This document shows, in pieces, positions 45,430 to 57,789 of a stretch of 64,000 nucleotides of DNA (the stretch's first letter is position 1; every line of letters begins with the position of its first letter). The notes under the pieces are model-generated. The model did no database searches. It saw only the letters and a list, made by a program, of their open reading frames with translations, and had not been told where the DNA came from. The DNA comes from Fasciola hepatica. Taxonomy: Eukaryota; Platyhelminthes; Trematoda; Plagiorchiida; Fasciolidae. A program made the translations under genes and the position numbers. The DNA lies in the NCBI GenBank assembly GCA_948099385.1, contig CANUEZ040000165.1, forward strand, positions 5,220,501-5,284,500. The letters run 5' to 3'.

Positions 45430-47020
45430 ACAACTCAGATGATATTACATTTGTGAAGAGATGCCAACTGAAGAAGTTCCAGATAAATTTGGAATAAAGA
45501 AGACAACAGCACTGGCTTGCGTAATCTGCTTCGGACCTCTTCGTTGCAGGGTTGTAGGTTTGGAGATGGAACAATGTATGGGCTTTGAAACAATGGATTT
45601 TCGACAAACTTCATCATAATAACAGAAAAACCGCGGATGAAATTTGAAGCTTTTTTATCAGGTTGGTCCTTTGGGGCTCCGGAAAGATGTGATGAGCGAC
45701 CTGATGTGCAGAAATGACTTTGAGATTATCTCACAAACAACATCGTTGTGACAGTTCACATTGTCAAGGAAAAATGGTTTTTAAGTCAACAAAACGAACA
45801 TCAACGCATGGTTATTCAGTTATATGATGGTTCTCAACACAGTGAGCAATCTAGAATTGGGATTTCGTGTACCATTTCGTGAAATTCATCATTTTAGCTG
45901 ATTCACCATAACAGTCAAGTCGTTCTTGGTGTAATCTTTTAAATTTCACCGAGGAAACAGTACCTGATGAAAATCACCATTCCTTTTCCTAAACATGAAC
46001 TCCATAATATGAGAATCCTACTTGCCTGGTTAGGAAATAATATCAGAAGTAATAAGCTACTAGTCTTTGAGCTTGGTGTTGAAATCAAGAACTCTTATTC
46101 GCATTTTAGTGGTGATTGTGCATTGGTAATGTCATAGGGAGCAGTGCTAGGGCGTAAATCTTGGAAAGTTCTTTTTCAGGAACCAGGATATTATGAAAAT
46201 TATAATTATGGGATGAAAAACATAGTTATAATCATAATGGTAATAACAATATTATGAAGAAGAAACAAGCTTTCCAGTTTGCAAATTTGAAAACAGAAGT
46301 TAGAAACACAGACAGCACCACAAATCGTATATCATTTCACTGCATCTTTACAAAGTGGATACTGCAGTCAAAGTGATTATTTTCATAGCAAAATGAAGAA
46401 CTGAAGGTTTAGAAACAAAGGCACAATTACACGACGCACAGGCACAAACACAAGTCTATCGGATATGCACACATCATTCATCACACTTCGTTACCACGGT
46501 TTTGATATGTTGATCGCAAGTTCTCGTTGTTTGTACGGTTCAGGGTAAATAGTGGAGTGATATCCACGGGAAGCAAATATTTTCTTTTTGCAGTAGGTTG
46601 CCCACTTCGAAACTGTCCTTCGATACGTGACTCATGAAGGCGCTTCTGACTGGCTTCAGTAAAACAAATACTTTGACTGCAGTATGCACCAAGTAAAGAC
46701 GGGGCGAAATGATCCAAGCAGGATTCATCGTGCCATTTGTGTTTATGACTTCTATTTATTACTAAATTAAGCTAACTAATAATAGGCCGAAGTTGAAGTT
46801 TAAAGGTGGAATTTGAAACTTAACGTTGGACTGGATGCTATTCAGCCCGGAGCACAAAAGTTCCCCGACTAGCTCCCGTCACATATAGTTCGGTTAAACA
46901 TTCCAACAGCCATGGGTTGTGAATAATCAATCATGAATAAGTAGAGTCCATTGGCGAAGCAAGGAGCCCGATTGACGTAGATAAAAGAAAACCCGTAAAA
47001 TCATTTGAATAGAATTGAGC
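45430..47020. other. No recognised feature
   Basis: AT-rich sequence with no frame over about 80 codons and no repeat copy recognised. Confidence 0.4.
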
Positions 47021-47026
47021 TTGCGT

Positions 47027-47230
47027 AGACGGAGAATCTATTTTTAGAAACACATGGTGATTCTTCCAAAGCTAATTCGTCGCTTACCACGGCTGACAGC
47101 AGTAAATCAAATGCGGAGTGTTCATGTATAAGGATGATTGGGTAGAAGAGTAGCGGGCACGCGTACCTGATGAGCGGTAAAAACCACGAAACTGGTCGTG
47201 TGCTTCCGGGGGAGTTTTGTCCTCTCATCC
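47027..47230. repeat. Family B repeat, two half-units in opposite orientation
   Basis: At 47027-47105 the half-unit with tttttagaaacacatggtga and ttcttcc is in plus orientation. At 47112-47225 the other half (aaggatgattgggtagaaga, gcgtacctgatgagcgg, ggtcgtgtgcttccggggga, tgtcctctcatcc) is in minus orientation. Confidence 0.75.
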
Positions 47231-47262
47231 AGATCGGACTCCATTCTACTAATATCGAAAAA

Positions 47263-47422
47263 GGAAAATCCACTTGTATTTCCACACCATGAAGTCCACT
47301 CCGTGGGTGGGAATCGATCGGAAGACCTAGTAGAGCATACTTCCGGTAAGTGTAAGGTTGCTTGTTCGATTCCGGCTGGCGGCGTGAACTTCTAGACGAG
47401 AAAAGTGCAAGTGGGTTTTCCA
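47263..47422. repeat. Two family S2 SINE fragments head to head
   Basis: 47326-47422 (+) carries tagtagagcat, a cttgttcgattcc B box and the tail gtgcaagtgggttttcc. 47263-47322 (-) reads gatcgattccc and ends in the tail acaagtggattttcc. The two tails point outward, so the pair forms a loose inverted repeat. Confidence 0.75.
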
Positions 47423-47429
47423 TTACCTA

Positions 47430-48660
47430 GGTCATTTTGGTTCATTTTGTCATATGTATATTATGAAATTTCGAACAACTTGAACAGGTTACCATTATCG
47501 TGTCCGAGTAGTTCTGTGGGGTTCAATAAATGCCATATACTCGTTCGAAGATCCCTCACGTTTCGCACTGTTGGAAGATGAGAAAATTTGTCTACGAGAA
47601 ATATGACATTCCAGCGACTGAAAGACGTTTGAACCACTTGCACTTCTCAACCGACAAGCATCGATTATGGACGCATCCGAACTAATATCGTGAATGAGCA
47701 CAGGATAGGATGATGCGATGTTTTTATCACATCGTTCTACTTTGTGAAATTTCAGTTACTAATGCATTTACTACCCGTCCACATTTAACCGCTTACAAGT
47801 TTCATTTGTTCGTAGATGAGCAGACCAAGTAATTCGCAAATATTGAAGTATTCATTTTTATTCCATGCTTCACACCTTTAGACCGTGAAGTCTATCACGC
47901 TGCAAGAAAGAAACTGCGACCATGACCCCACGGCTGAAAGGAGATGACCCGATAAGGCTTCAACAATTCGGGCTTTGTTTCGATCTCACTCAGAACGAGG
48001 TGTTATCAGGGGAGGATATCAATCAGTCCGTTGTGGATTTGTTCATACTTCCTCTATGGTCAGTTCATCTATAACCTACGATCTTAGCTGGTTAAGAAGA
48101 CACTCGATTATGTCTGATTCCAGTGTGTGATGTTTTCAGCCTAGTCACTCGAAACGGAGCAAAAACATCTGACTGCGTTTTTTCCGTATTTCTGTCGTTA
48201 CAGTTGTGCACATGTGGAGACTTGTCCTATGCAAATAACACAGCATCTGTCGAATAAATTGAAAAACATGTTGGCTGGACCAAACTCCTCGAGTGAAAAT
48301 TGTGATCCAATTCAAGAGGAGAGACTTTCTGGGTTGTGCGTGAAGCACTTCCAGAAATGACTTTCTATTGACAGTCGTTCTTCCGAGCGAAATATTAAAT
48401 CATATATACGTAGACACCACTCACATGAAACCTAGAGCCTGCGTTATCACGACAACGAAATCTTTATGCTTTCATAGGGAAAATATAAGAGCAGCATAAT
48501 GGAGTCTACCTATGCAAATCCTTCAAGTAACAATAAATTTTCTTTGTCAGGACAAGCCAGAAGGTTGAACTCTCCGAGGGGATAGCAAGCCGGCAATACC
48601 TTTTTAACGATTTCTAACGCAACTTTCATACGATTCTTCGCAACTCTTCTGCAGTATATG
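47430..48660. other. No recognised feature
   Basis: No exon, element or repeat copy identified. Confidence 0.4.
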
Positions 48661-48665
48661 ACCTG

Positions 48666-48780
48666 CGGTGGTCAAACGGTCATTACCGTGGGCTTGAGAC
48701 CCTTCAGTCTCGAGTTCGAATCCCCGCACCACCACCGGTCACCCCAGTCGGCAGTCCCAAATTGGCCAGGAACCCGAAAT
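48666..48780 (+). repeat. tRNA-derived SINE copy
   Basis: gcggtggtcaaacggtcatt (A-box region) and gagttcgaatccccgc (B box region) are followed by accaccaccggtcacc and an unrelated tail. It resembles the head at 63751 (gtggtcaaacggtcaa). Confidence 0.65.
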
Positions 48781-48789
48781 ATTGCCTAA

Positions 48790-49975
48790 CTATTACGTAA
48801 CAAAAGAGAAAGTAAACATAAGGAAGAGACGGAAAAAAGAATGGGGAGACTATTGGAATGTGTAGGTAGGTGAGAAAACCTATGGTGATGTAACATAGTG
48901 GTGTTCCAGGTGTGTGAACATTATGACCTACTTTGTGACACAGTTGTGGAGAAATGCGGAATTCACACTATCACTTTCGTTTCCACGTCTGAAAAACTGA
49001 AATATTCGCAGTCACCCGACAAAATTCGTTCTTTCAACGTTATTATTTAGAGATTGCCTGAAGAAATGTTCGAGACCGTCACTGTTCTTGTGTCACTAGT
49101 TATCAGACAGTAACTGACTGTTAACTCGGTCGTGGACTTTGATCAATCCGGGAAGTGGTTTACACCTACCCACTCTAGGTACAGTTAGGATTTAGTGGGT
49201 AATTTGGCTTTGAAACTTCTGCTGAAGTGATTGAAGATCCCGTTTATGAATCATCAACAGTGTGGCTCACACAGTGGTTCGAAAGTGGTTTAATGAATTG
49301 GTCGACCGTGTTCTTGTGTCTTAGAATGGGCTCGTTAGTGAAGAGTTTGGTCTGGGAATATGGGACGGTCTTTTAGAACAGAATGTTGCTGCTAATCACT
49401 AACGGCTTGAAATGTCTTTGTACGTGCAGCGTGAACATTTTGTGTTGGAGATATGCGTAACTAGCAACAGAAAATTTGATCGGCAAAATGCAAAAACGGA
49501 AACCAAGTAGACCAACACTCTAAGTAATTGACTGGAGACCAGGTCATTTATCATCTGAGTTGTAAATTTTCTGGTCACAATCCTTTGCTTTTTGTGCGAT
49601 TCCTACAGAAAGCCTCAACTGTGGCTCTTATTATTGTTGCCTCGGTGGGAAAATCCTTAGGCAAACAAAATAACATTCCTGCATCACTAAGGGAGACCAA
49701 GAAAAGAAAATAGAGGACCCAGAAAGACGACTAACTGAAAAAATCTGAAGTCCAACACCTTAAAAAATTATATGTGAAGACTTTATTAGAGTGACTTTAG
49801 TTGCTAAAGTTTACGATGATAAAATTTGTCACTAAATACATTTTTGTTGTTAGAAATACTGTGGGAAGTTTAAACATTTGCCTCGGTACAATAATCTGGT
49901 TATGTCCGTGAACATTAGGCCAATGCAAAAGTTGAATCTATTTCCGTTGACAGATAACGTCGAATTATAGAGGTA
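48790..49975. other. No recognised feature
   Basis: No recognisable exon, element or repeat copy. Confidence 0.4.
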
Positions 49976-50017
49976 GCGGATAGTGCGGACTCAGGGGAGT
50001 TATTCTTTCGCGCACAG

Positions 50018-50257
50018 CAGATTAGCGGCGATACTTTGATGGATGACAACAGCCAACTTTCAACTGCTTCTAAGGTGTCTGGTTTCTGGAATTTAGCCAA
50101 GACTATGCTCAAAATTAAACACAAATTCGTAAGCAGCCATCGGGAAAAAGTAGAGGTTGAATGCTCCAAAAGTGCCTCTGGTATCTCAGACCAATTTAGA
50201 AACCGCGAACAAAGAGTACGTAGAGAGGTTCTCAAAAAGATGCACTCCAAGCTATAA
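50018..50257 (+). CDS. Candidate terminal exon of an unrecognised gene
   Basis: An open segment follows acceptor-like tattctttcgcgcacag (the frame stays open back to about 49963, so the true 5' boundary is uncertain). It encodes QISGDTLMDDNSQLSTASK, VSGFWNLAKTMLKIKHKF, SSHREKVEVECSKSASG and REQRVRREVLKKMHSKL, then a stop at 50255-50257. The sequence is rich in charged residues with alternating basic helices, unlike the hydrophobic shadow frame on the other strand. An AATAAA lies 50 bp after the stop, which fits a last exon with a short 3' UTR. No family is recognised and upstream exons were not found. The poly(A) context makes this the second most likely host coding segment in the window. Confidence 0.45.
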   Translation, partial: QISGDTLMDDNSQLSTASKVSGFWNLAKTMLKIKHKFVSSHREKVEVECSKSASGISDQFRNREQRVRREVLKKMHSKL

Positions 50258-50306
50258 TCTATAGCACATTTTTTTCCATTTTAGATAGATAATACAAGCC
50301 ATTTTT

Positions 50307-50312
50307 AATAAA
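50307..50312 (+). promoter_or_regulatory. Poly(A) signal AATAAA downstream of the candidate exon
   Basis: AATAAA lies 50 bp after the stop codon of the candidate exon at 50018-50257. Confidence 0.4.
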
Positions 50313-50319
50313 AATCATA

Positions 50320-52730
50320 AATTTACCATATCTGACAAAGTGAATGGAGAAAAGTAGCTCAACATCCTCGCAGAGCAATGTCATTCAAACATCAGCCAGT
50401 CCATGTGACCGATTTCAGTCATTCTATTTCCCATAGTGGTATGATATCCCGCCAACTGCCGGGGAGCGTTGGTGCTTTGCTAAACGACACCTCATGTGCA
50501 TTTTTCTAAACAAATTTCAGTCACATCTATCCCTCACAGTAATAGAATAAGCAACACGTTCATGGGTGTGAAATTTCGCGTACTTTTGTGGATCCCAAAA
50601 CAAAATTTGGAGTGGTACAACAAGTGTGAAATCACAATGAAGTGAGTTTTATTGAAGGCCCGTACAGTGTTTTCAAATTGACTGAGAAAGGGAAGGTCAA
50701 TTGGGTTGTCAACAGAGTTGGCAGACATTTTATACTAGACATTTTTACGCTCTAAATGTCCAGCCATACTGCTTGGTTGCGCTTTTTAATGTAATTTCCA
50801 CGGTGAAACAACCTGGGACTGACGTCACTAACGGTTACACAGCTACGCTCTGATGAGATGCGAGCATGGGTTAGTTCCAGTTATGCTCCGCAGAGTATAG
50901 TAAATATGGCTGAAGATCAGTTATAAAATGAAGAACGGTTTAGGAAAAGAAATAGGCTGACTTAAGTAGATTCGGGGAGCTTCATCAAACAACTCACTAG
51001 GCCTACAAACGCACATGGGATAGACGGTCGGGAAACAGTGAGTCCCGATATCTGTGATCTGGAAAGATAACCCTCTGTTTAAAAAACAGAACTAATCTCC
51101 CGGTAGGACATGAAACTAAAGTACACTTCGGGGAAGTTTCGTCTATTACAGGCAACCAGAGGATAGAATTTGAAAAATATCTGAAACCGTGTTGTTGTTC
51201 CTGATGTCTAACGTAATTCATTTGCAGTTGCGTTGACGCGTACATGAGCGGAACGCAGCTTATGACTCAAACTCTGAGAAGACTCATTGGTGTGACTCAC
51301 TTTGAACATACCAAAGAATGCGAAGTTTCACGCTTCATCAATTGCTAAACTCTCTATTGCAACCGATCAAGGAGTTGACCTGACAGATTCCTTCATAATT
51401 GTAAAACACCGGCACTTACCAGCTCTTGAGCTTACAAAAATGTTTGAAAGAATGTCTATTTACTTTAGCATAATGCTAACAGATTTAACTTTCTGCCACC
51501 CAGAACTTGACCATTCAACCCAGTCTAATCCACCAATAAATATCACGAATTGCTTCATTCACATGAGCCGTCATATATCCCGTACGGAGGAGACGGAGCT
51601 CTTTATATGTGTTCGTTTGATGTAGGTATGACAAGGTTGCAAATGATACTCCAACAATGTACTACAGTCATTAGCCTGCTGTCTCAATGACCAAAATTTT
51701 TAACCATATAGATGTATTATTTGCTTTCTCCATCTATAAACCTCAAAACGGACTAACAGACCGGAGCACTTCTCTGTTTCATGGTGATTTTCTGTGTGTC
51801 GAATGACCTATCACGCAGAAAGAACGTTGAAATCATCTGCGAAAACTAGGAAATCACTGCTCACATCCAGTTCCTCCTCTCTACTAATCAACAGCAGTGC
51901 AGAGCATTGCCGAGTTCTAACTGGGACCTCGTACACAGCTTCCAGCATTCGTACCGAAAGAAACATTTTGTTTTTGACAAGTCTGTCTGGTTGGTTATGC
52001 GATGCTAGTCCTGCAGTGATTTGGTTTAATCACATCGTGTTCCAGCTTTGAACACCAATGGGGATGAAACATGATGTTTTTATCAGTAGGGAAGTAAACG
52101 TACTTTGTAATGTTCACCACTTTGGCAGGCATATTATGAGCATTTCATAGTTAGCTGAAATACTGCCGCTGGTAAACGGGCAAAGTAAGAGGAAAATATA
52201 CTCCAGAAACATGCTCACCTGAGACCACTTGCTCTTTAGATAATCTTCTTGGAAGTCTTATTGGAATGTATTACAAACACTCTAGACGTAATAGGTGCAT
52301 TCACAGATAGTCACACCATAACACCTAGCAGGTTCGGGAAACCGCAAAATAAAGAATATTGGAAAGTTGGAAGATCCCCATGTTTATTCGACCTGTTGTG
52401 GATTTATTGATTATGAAAAGTATGAACTTTTATGATTGTAATATATAACTCACGCCCATCGATAGTCTGCAGAGCACAGTACGATTTCGTTTGGCCGTAG
52501 TTTGTACTGCTTATTAAGCTATTTTAAGTCTGGCCTGCGGTAATAATACAAGTATACCTTCCCTTTTCAAATTCGTAACACTAAAGCGAACCACTTTGAA
52601 CAACACTCCAACCATACTCCGTGAAAGCCGGTTGTGATTGCTATTCACGAAGGAAAACCTCGCTCAGAATTCTGAATAATCAACAACAAAAAAATACGCG
52701 AGAAAACCTAGGAAATAAATACTGGTAATT
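50320..52730. other. No recognised feature
   Basis: A plus-strand frame at 51302-51625 (107 codons, no ATG) is the longest and is not recognisable. No repeat copies were found. Confidence 0.4.
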
Positions 52731-52734
52731 GTAT

Positions 52735-53560
52735 GAAGTGGATGAAAAGACTGTATGAATGCAGGAGCGCACTGGTCGCAACACCTAGTCATTTCCTTCA
52801 GTGGCTTTAACCACTGATAAGGGGGGGGGGTCTCGAATCCCATCCACGAAGCCTAACACGACCTCAGTGGCCAGGTCCACAGGTTAGGCTTTTTGTGCAT
52901 TTCTTTCCTGCGTGTACTGACAACCCCTACTCATCTACTAATTAACCACCTCAGTGAACATAGCATGCCGACTAATTCTGTCCGAGGACATGAGATGCCC
53001 AGCTTAGCATGGCGAGCTTTGGTGTCCCTTCTAACGACTCGCTTTTTGTGTCTGATGGTCTGCCCTTAACCTCAGCATTGCCAAAGCGGCCTTCCCATTA
53101 GATCTGACCACAGCTACAGAGGAACCTGCATTAAAAGTCGATACTTTTTTCCACTGTCCACCGGATGGGGCTGCTTTCCTTCGGAAGATCTGTCTCAATT
53201 CCTGCGGTGAACACTCGACCCCTAATGCACTATCGAATGACCCGACGACGTCACAAATGATCGAGGTTGATATTAATCAGACATGCTTTCAGCACACCCA
53301 AGTACAGTTTTATCCACCTGGTTTATTATCTTTCCTGAGGCCACCAGGTTTTCTGTTCTACTAATCTTGTCTTGCAGTAGTATCTTGAACTGCAAAACTG
53401 CTGAGTGTATTCCGAATACTGTTTGGCAATTATTCAAGCTGTTCAGAACAGTTAAGAACTTCATCAGTTCTTCACTTAAGAGAAACGTATCATTGAAATA
53501 CTTAGGTTTTGGGATATCCCCACCGGAGGAATGTTCGGTATTGCGATCCTCAAATGACAA
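52735..53560 (-). mobile_element. RTE-type LINE, RT motif C region to 3' end, strongly degenerate
   Basis: From 53560 leftward the reading gives KPKYFNDTFLLSEELMKFLT, where the YADD box has become YFND. VLNSLNNCQTVFGIH, LLQDKISRTENLV and GKIINQVDKTVLG follow. After stops, FGNAEVKGRP and the 3' tail appear. Bases 52740-53060 align with 13075-13400 through shared boxes such as aatgcaggagcgc/aatgcaagagcgc, ccaggtccacaggttaggct/ccaagtccactggttaggct and gaacatagca/aaacatagca. A poly-G run (52819-52828) interrupts the tail. Confidence 0.75.
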
Positions 53561-53569
53561 GGAGGTGGA

Positions 53570-56150
53570 CTACAGAATCATACCAAGACCCTAGTCAACA
53601 GTGACATACAATTCTTCCACACGTGAAATCGGCTGACTTGAAGCCGTAAACACGAACGCGACTCTGGCTGTTCATGTAAAGAAGTTTATTTGTGGAATTG
53701 CATTTTATGTCACAATTTGATGAGAAATCTGTACTGTCTACTGAGTCCAAGGTCGATGTCGGTTCGAGAGATACAGGTACGGGCTCAGGGGAGGTTCCTC
53801 AGTGTGCTAAAAACTTTCGAAAAGTGAATATATGATCAACGTGGTTCCGAATATGTCAGAAACCAGCTTGATTCTGGTGCACACAATGACAATGAGTGGC
53901 GAAGAATAATAACAACGAAGAGTTTAGATGCCGTGCTCATTGGGCTTACTCCATTGTGGTTTTCACAGAATGACCTTTCGCCTTTCTCATAAATTGATAA
54001 GGTCACCAAAACACTTCATTTCTTTAGATTTTATGATTCAATCCATGAGGAACAAAGGAGTTACTTGTGAATTGTAACGTCAAAACTGGATCATAGTGTT
54101 CAAAGATAAGCGTATACGTATTTTTTACTGGCACTTTACTGGTGAAAACTAACCAAATTGAAGTCCCCACGCACTGCTCCAGTTTACATAAGCTGCCCGC
54201 GAACAGGGAGTGAAATAGTTCTCCGCTTGCTAACTGACTGATGGATAATCTGATAGCGGCATATCCCATAGCTTGTTTGTTTGTGGTTGCACTCTATACA
54301 TGTCAAAATTCCAAAGAAATTGTAGTTTTTCGAATTAGTATATCCTGTTAACACAAACTTAGGTCACGTGCACCACTCGGTGGTCAGTAAACACAGAGAT
54401 ATTCCTGTTGACCTTTCTCCCCCGTGAAGAACATAAATTAAACAAAGTTACCATATCATTTATAGCGTCTGTCTATGAACATGCGAGAATTTGAACCACA
54501 AATGGAAAATAAAGGGTATTTACTTACAGGCAAACGTCTGTCATAGAGTTTGGTGTGAATAGTACCTTACGGTAAACAGTATACAGATTTGCCTCTATCC
54601 TCAGTGAATTATTCAAGCATTTTCCCAACCCGATTACTATACCACTCGTTATCCTGTGCTAATACGGAGAGAGTGCCTGAAGTTATTTTTCCAGCACTGA
54701 AAATCAGTTCTCCATCGTAACCAAACCAGTGCTCTAGTAGAGCCATTGTGGCCGCAAGACGCTTGAAGTGTCCATGATTTCGCCATCGTAAGTGCATTCG
54801 AAAAATAATAGATATGCTCACCGCCATAACATGAACATGTATTCGTGAGCCTAATCTGACGCATCACCAGGCAACTAAGTAATCTTCCCTGAAGAACTTC
54901 TAACCTCTCATATTGGAAATATTTCTATTCTGATCCAGGTAAATTCTGCGTTGTTCAGAGTGTCGGGGATAACACTACTCCAACAGGGTAGATCATGATT
55001 ATATGTAGCCAAAAGGAACCGGCGTAAAGGGTTTCACAACCCTGACTTCATAAGAAGGGGTTTCTTCGTGCATTGCTTACAATTTTTGTGAGCCCCTAAA
55101 TTTTACTATGGAACACTTAAAACAAATCGATAACCCACGGAAATAACGACGAAGTTAGGATTCCTTCACAATTGTAACTAGTGACCACCCTTGTTAAGTT
55201 TGTGATCCTGGCCTTGGATCAGCCGAAATATGAAGCAGCCTACTTAGTGTCATCTTTTTCCCAATGGCATATAGAAATTCAGTGAGAGATTTTTACCGTG
55301 AATATGTTTAGGACTTGTTTGGTGTACTTTTCTTTATTAGAAAGCGGAAGATATCTTTGTCCAGGTGGAATACATTATTTTTCTGCTCATCGAGTCTGGT
55401 TTTCGTATTTTGCTATGCATGAATAGTGGGAAAATATTTATTTAAGTACGGGGAGATTATGAGCAGTATCTTTCAGAAAAACACGTGTGATATGCTTTTT
55501 CGTAGCTATCACTTTTTCCTACTTAATAAAGTAGTGAGATGTTCCACACCTGATTGTACATTTCTCAATATTCGGTAAAACAAAATAAATATTTAGCTGT
55601 GTGGGATGCTAGGTCAATGATCTTCCGCCCGGAGAATTGCACGTGTTCAGCATGAAACTGCAATAACACAAAAAACATCATGAGCCCAGTTCAGTGGGTA
55701 TATTGGCGGGTTCCCTCGCTTACGATTATTGTACGCCAGTAAAGTAGCCCGTAGGCTGACACTCACAACAAACTGTGATTTCAAGGTCATGTATTTCAGC
55801 TAGACCAACAATGCTTTTCTCAACAGTCTATCATCAGCAACTGAATTATCATCGAATCGCGAGATAAAACGGTATTCACCCAAAAGTGCTTGAATAGTTG
55901 TGGCTTCTTTTTGCTAAGGACAAATATAATAAACACTTCAGCAAAAATTACTACTCTTGGTCGAGTCGGTGCTTACTTGTCGGTCGCCGGCACCAATATG
56001 ACTTTATTGGCTTGTAAAATTGTTTATATTAGACCATTTGATAAAACCAATTTTTCAAGCTTCAGGCCATGTCTTATGATGACCAAGGTCACCTGACTTC
56101 AACTTCCCAGGACACACTACAGCTTTGTCATAAACAATATTTATTACTGT
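53570..56150. other. No recognised feature
   Basis: No frame with a family signature. A few frames of 70-80 codons occur on the minus strand (54024-54269, 54609-54867). Confidence 0.4.
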
Positions 56151-56349
56151 TTAACTAATTCTTCTTTAGCATAATGTAGAAAATTAAGTATGAAGAACTC
56201 ATTCGAATTTCGACGATATTAGTACAGTACTCACCCTTCCTCCTTAGAGTGAACACCATCGGAACCAACCAAATTAGTTCTGTCTTCGAAAGTGTTCGCC
56301 CTTGGGAGGGACTTCCAGAAATGAACTTGTCTGCACTCAAGAAACCTCT

Positions 56350-57071
56350 GAAAGATTGAAGTAAGATCATTTGTACTATGGGGTTTGAAATAGGACACGA
56401 AGCAAATTTTCTGTAGCAATTTATTTTATCAGAAAGGAATCCATTGGTAACTGCTTCCTGCTGCTTTGTCTCTTTCTTTGCATTTTCGTGTGCACTGCCT
56501 TTCAAAACCAAGCTGCATGTCGAAGCGGCTCTAAAATAAAGACCAGTCTTATCGTAGTTAAAAATGTTCCTTAAATCACAATTTGGGCACTGCACAGGAA
56601 CACTTTTCGACAGCTTTAATAGCTCTACATTTGAAACGTCTGGGGTTTCACCGCTCAGTAGTCTCGAGCTAATATTCTCGAGTTATTTGAAATTTTGTGA
56701 AACCAGACATTGCACACGCGAAAATCACTATGCTCCTTATTACGAGCCATTCGTATTACTTCGTGTTGTAGCAACACTCCTGCTATCGCCAGATGATTCC
56801 GACGAACAGCGAGAAGCCTCTCGTACACAGCGCTATCGACATCACTGAAGCAAGTGAGACGTGAATGTAAGAATTTTTGGTAGCTAGAAGTCCCTTGGTT
56901 CCAACTAGTTTTGACGCTGGCCTCATTTCTCACAATCAGGTGGAATTGAGTTTTCTTCACACCGAACTGGGATACAATCCCCTTCACAGGAACTCTATTA
57001 TTGTGCTAGTTAATAACCTTTACTTTATCAGTGAGAGTCAAGAATGTCTTTCTTGCTGATGATCCCATCAT
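56350..57071 (-). mobile_element. pogo/Tigger-type (CENP-B-like) DNA transposase remnant
   Basis: From an ATG at 57071 the minus strand reads MMGSSARKTFLTLTDKVKVI and then a TAG. In the same frame VPVKGIVSQFGVKKTQF and LIVRNEASVKTSW form the N-terminal psq-type helix-turn-helix. The CENP-B-type second DNA-binding domain follows with SDVDSAVYERLLAVRRNHL, AIAGVLLQHEVIRMA and SDFRVCNVWFHKIS. After a short damaged spacer and frameshift the start of the DDE domain is seen: RNIFNYDKTGLYFRAAS, TCSLVLKGS and KINCYRKFA. The IFN-(x)-D-(E/K)-TGL aspartate, first of the catalytic triad, is present. The second and third acidic residues are not recognisable, so the protein is truncated. Terminal inverted repeats were not found. 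Confidence 0.8.
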
Positions 57072-57079
57072 GATTCATG

Positions 57080-57427
57080 GGTGTTTGTGAGCTCCGCTAC
57101 AGTAGTATGAAAGACAGTGATCACGATGACTGAACCAATGGGCTTACCAGCTATGAGATCAAACACAAAAGTACATTTGCCATAGCCAACGCTGCCAGTG
57201 CCAAAGACAGATGCAAACAACCGAGCTCGCACAGCAACACACATGGTGTACGCGGAATTCCCGAATATCCATTGGCACTGCCGAATGATTCCAGTAACCT
57301 TCGGTAGACCAACAGAAGGGTCTGTCGTGCTCACACATAAACCCAAATGAAAAATTTGTCGCTTATCACAGCAGAAGGTCGTGCAAGCTTTCTTTGGCAA
57401 AGTCTCAAGTGGGTATTTTATCGACAA
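57080..57427 (-). CDS. Unrecognised 119-codon open frame just upstream of the transposase
   Basis: The frame runs from about 57427 to a stop at 57068 with no true ATG at its start. It contains FGNSAYTMCVAVRARLFASV and FDLIAGKPIGSVIVITVF. It lies on the same strand as the pogo/Tigger remnant and ends where that starts. It could be part of another decayed element or chance; no family is recognised. Confidence 0.2.
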
Positions 57428-57789
57428 GTAGGCATGTGACTCGATGGCAGTTTTAACTCTTGAAACGCTTCAGTGATAAAGTCAATCAGGACTAAGAGAG
57501 TGTGTTCGCACGGAAGGGGTGATCGCTCTTCGGGAGTACGCTTTAGGTGAGGAGGAAGCACTGTATTCAAGTAAAACATCTTCTATAAAGGTAAAAGCAG
57601 TCTCTTGTTACGAAACCCTCTCATAGTTCGGCTAAAAAGCAGTGTTTGAACAATCGCTGGTGGCAAGACCTCCATTCTTTTGCACACACGGATGACGACC
57701 CATCCCTCGAGAATATCAACAACCTTCTTCCTGGTTATACACCTAAGTTGCAATCATCATGTTATAAAATTAACATCTACACCTTTCAA

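Noticed and set aside
47001..47423. 140-codon minus-strand frame
   Set aside because: It is composed of family B repeat and S2 SINE sequence.
49915..50250. 111-codon minus-strand frame
   Set aside because: It is the hydrophobic shadow of the plus-strand candidate exon, which has better composition and a poly(A) signal.
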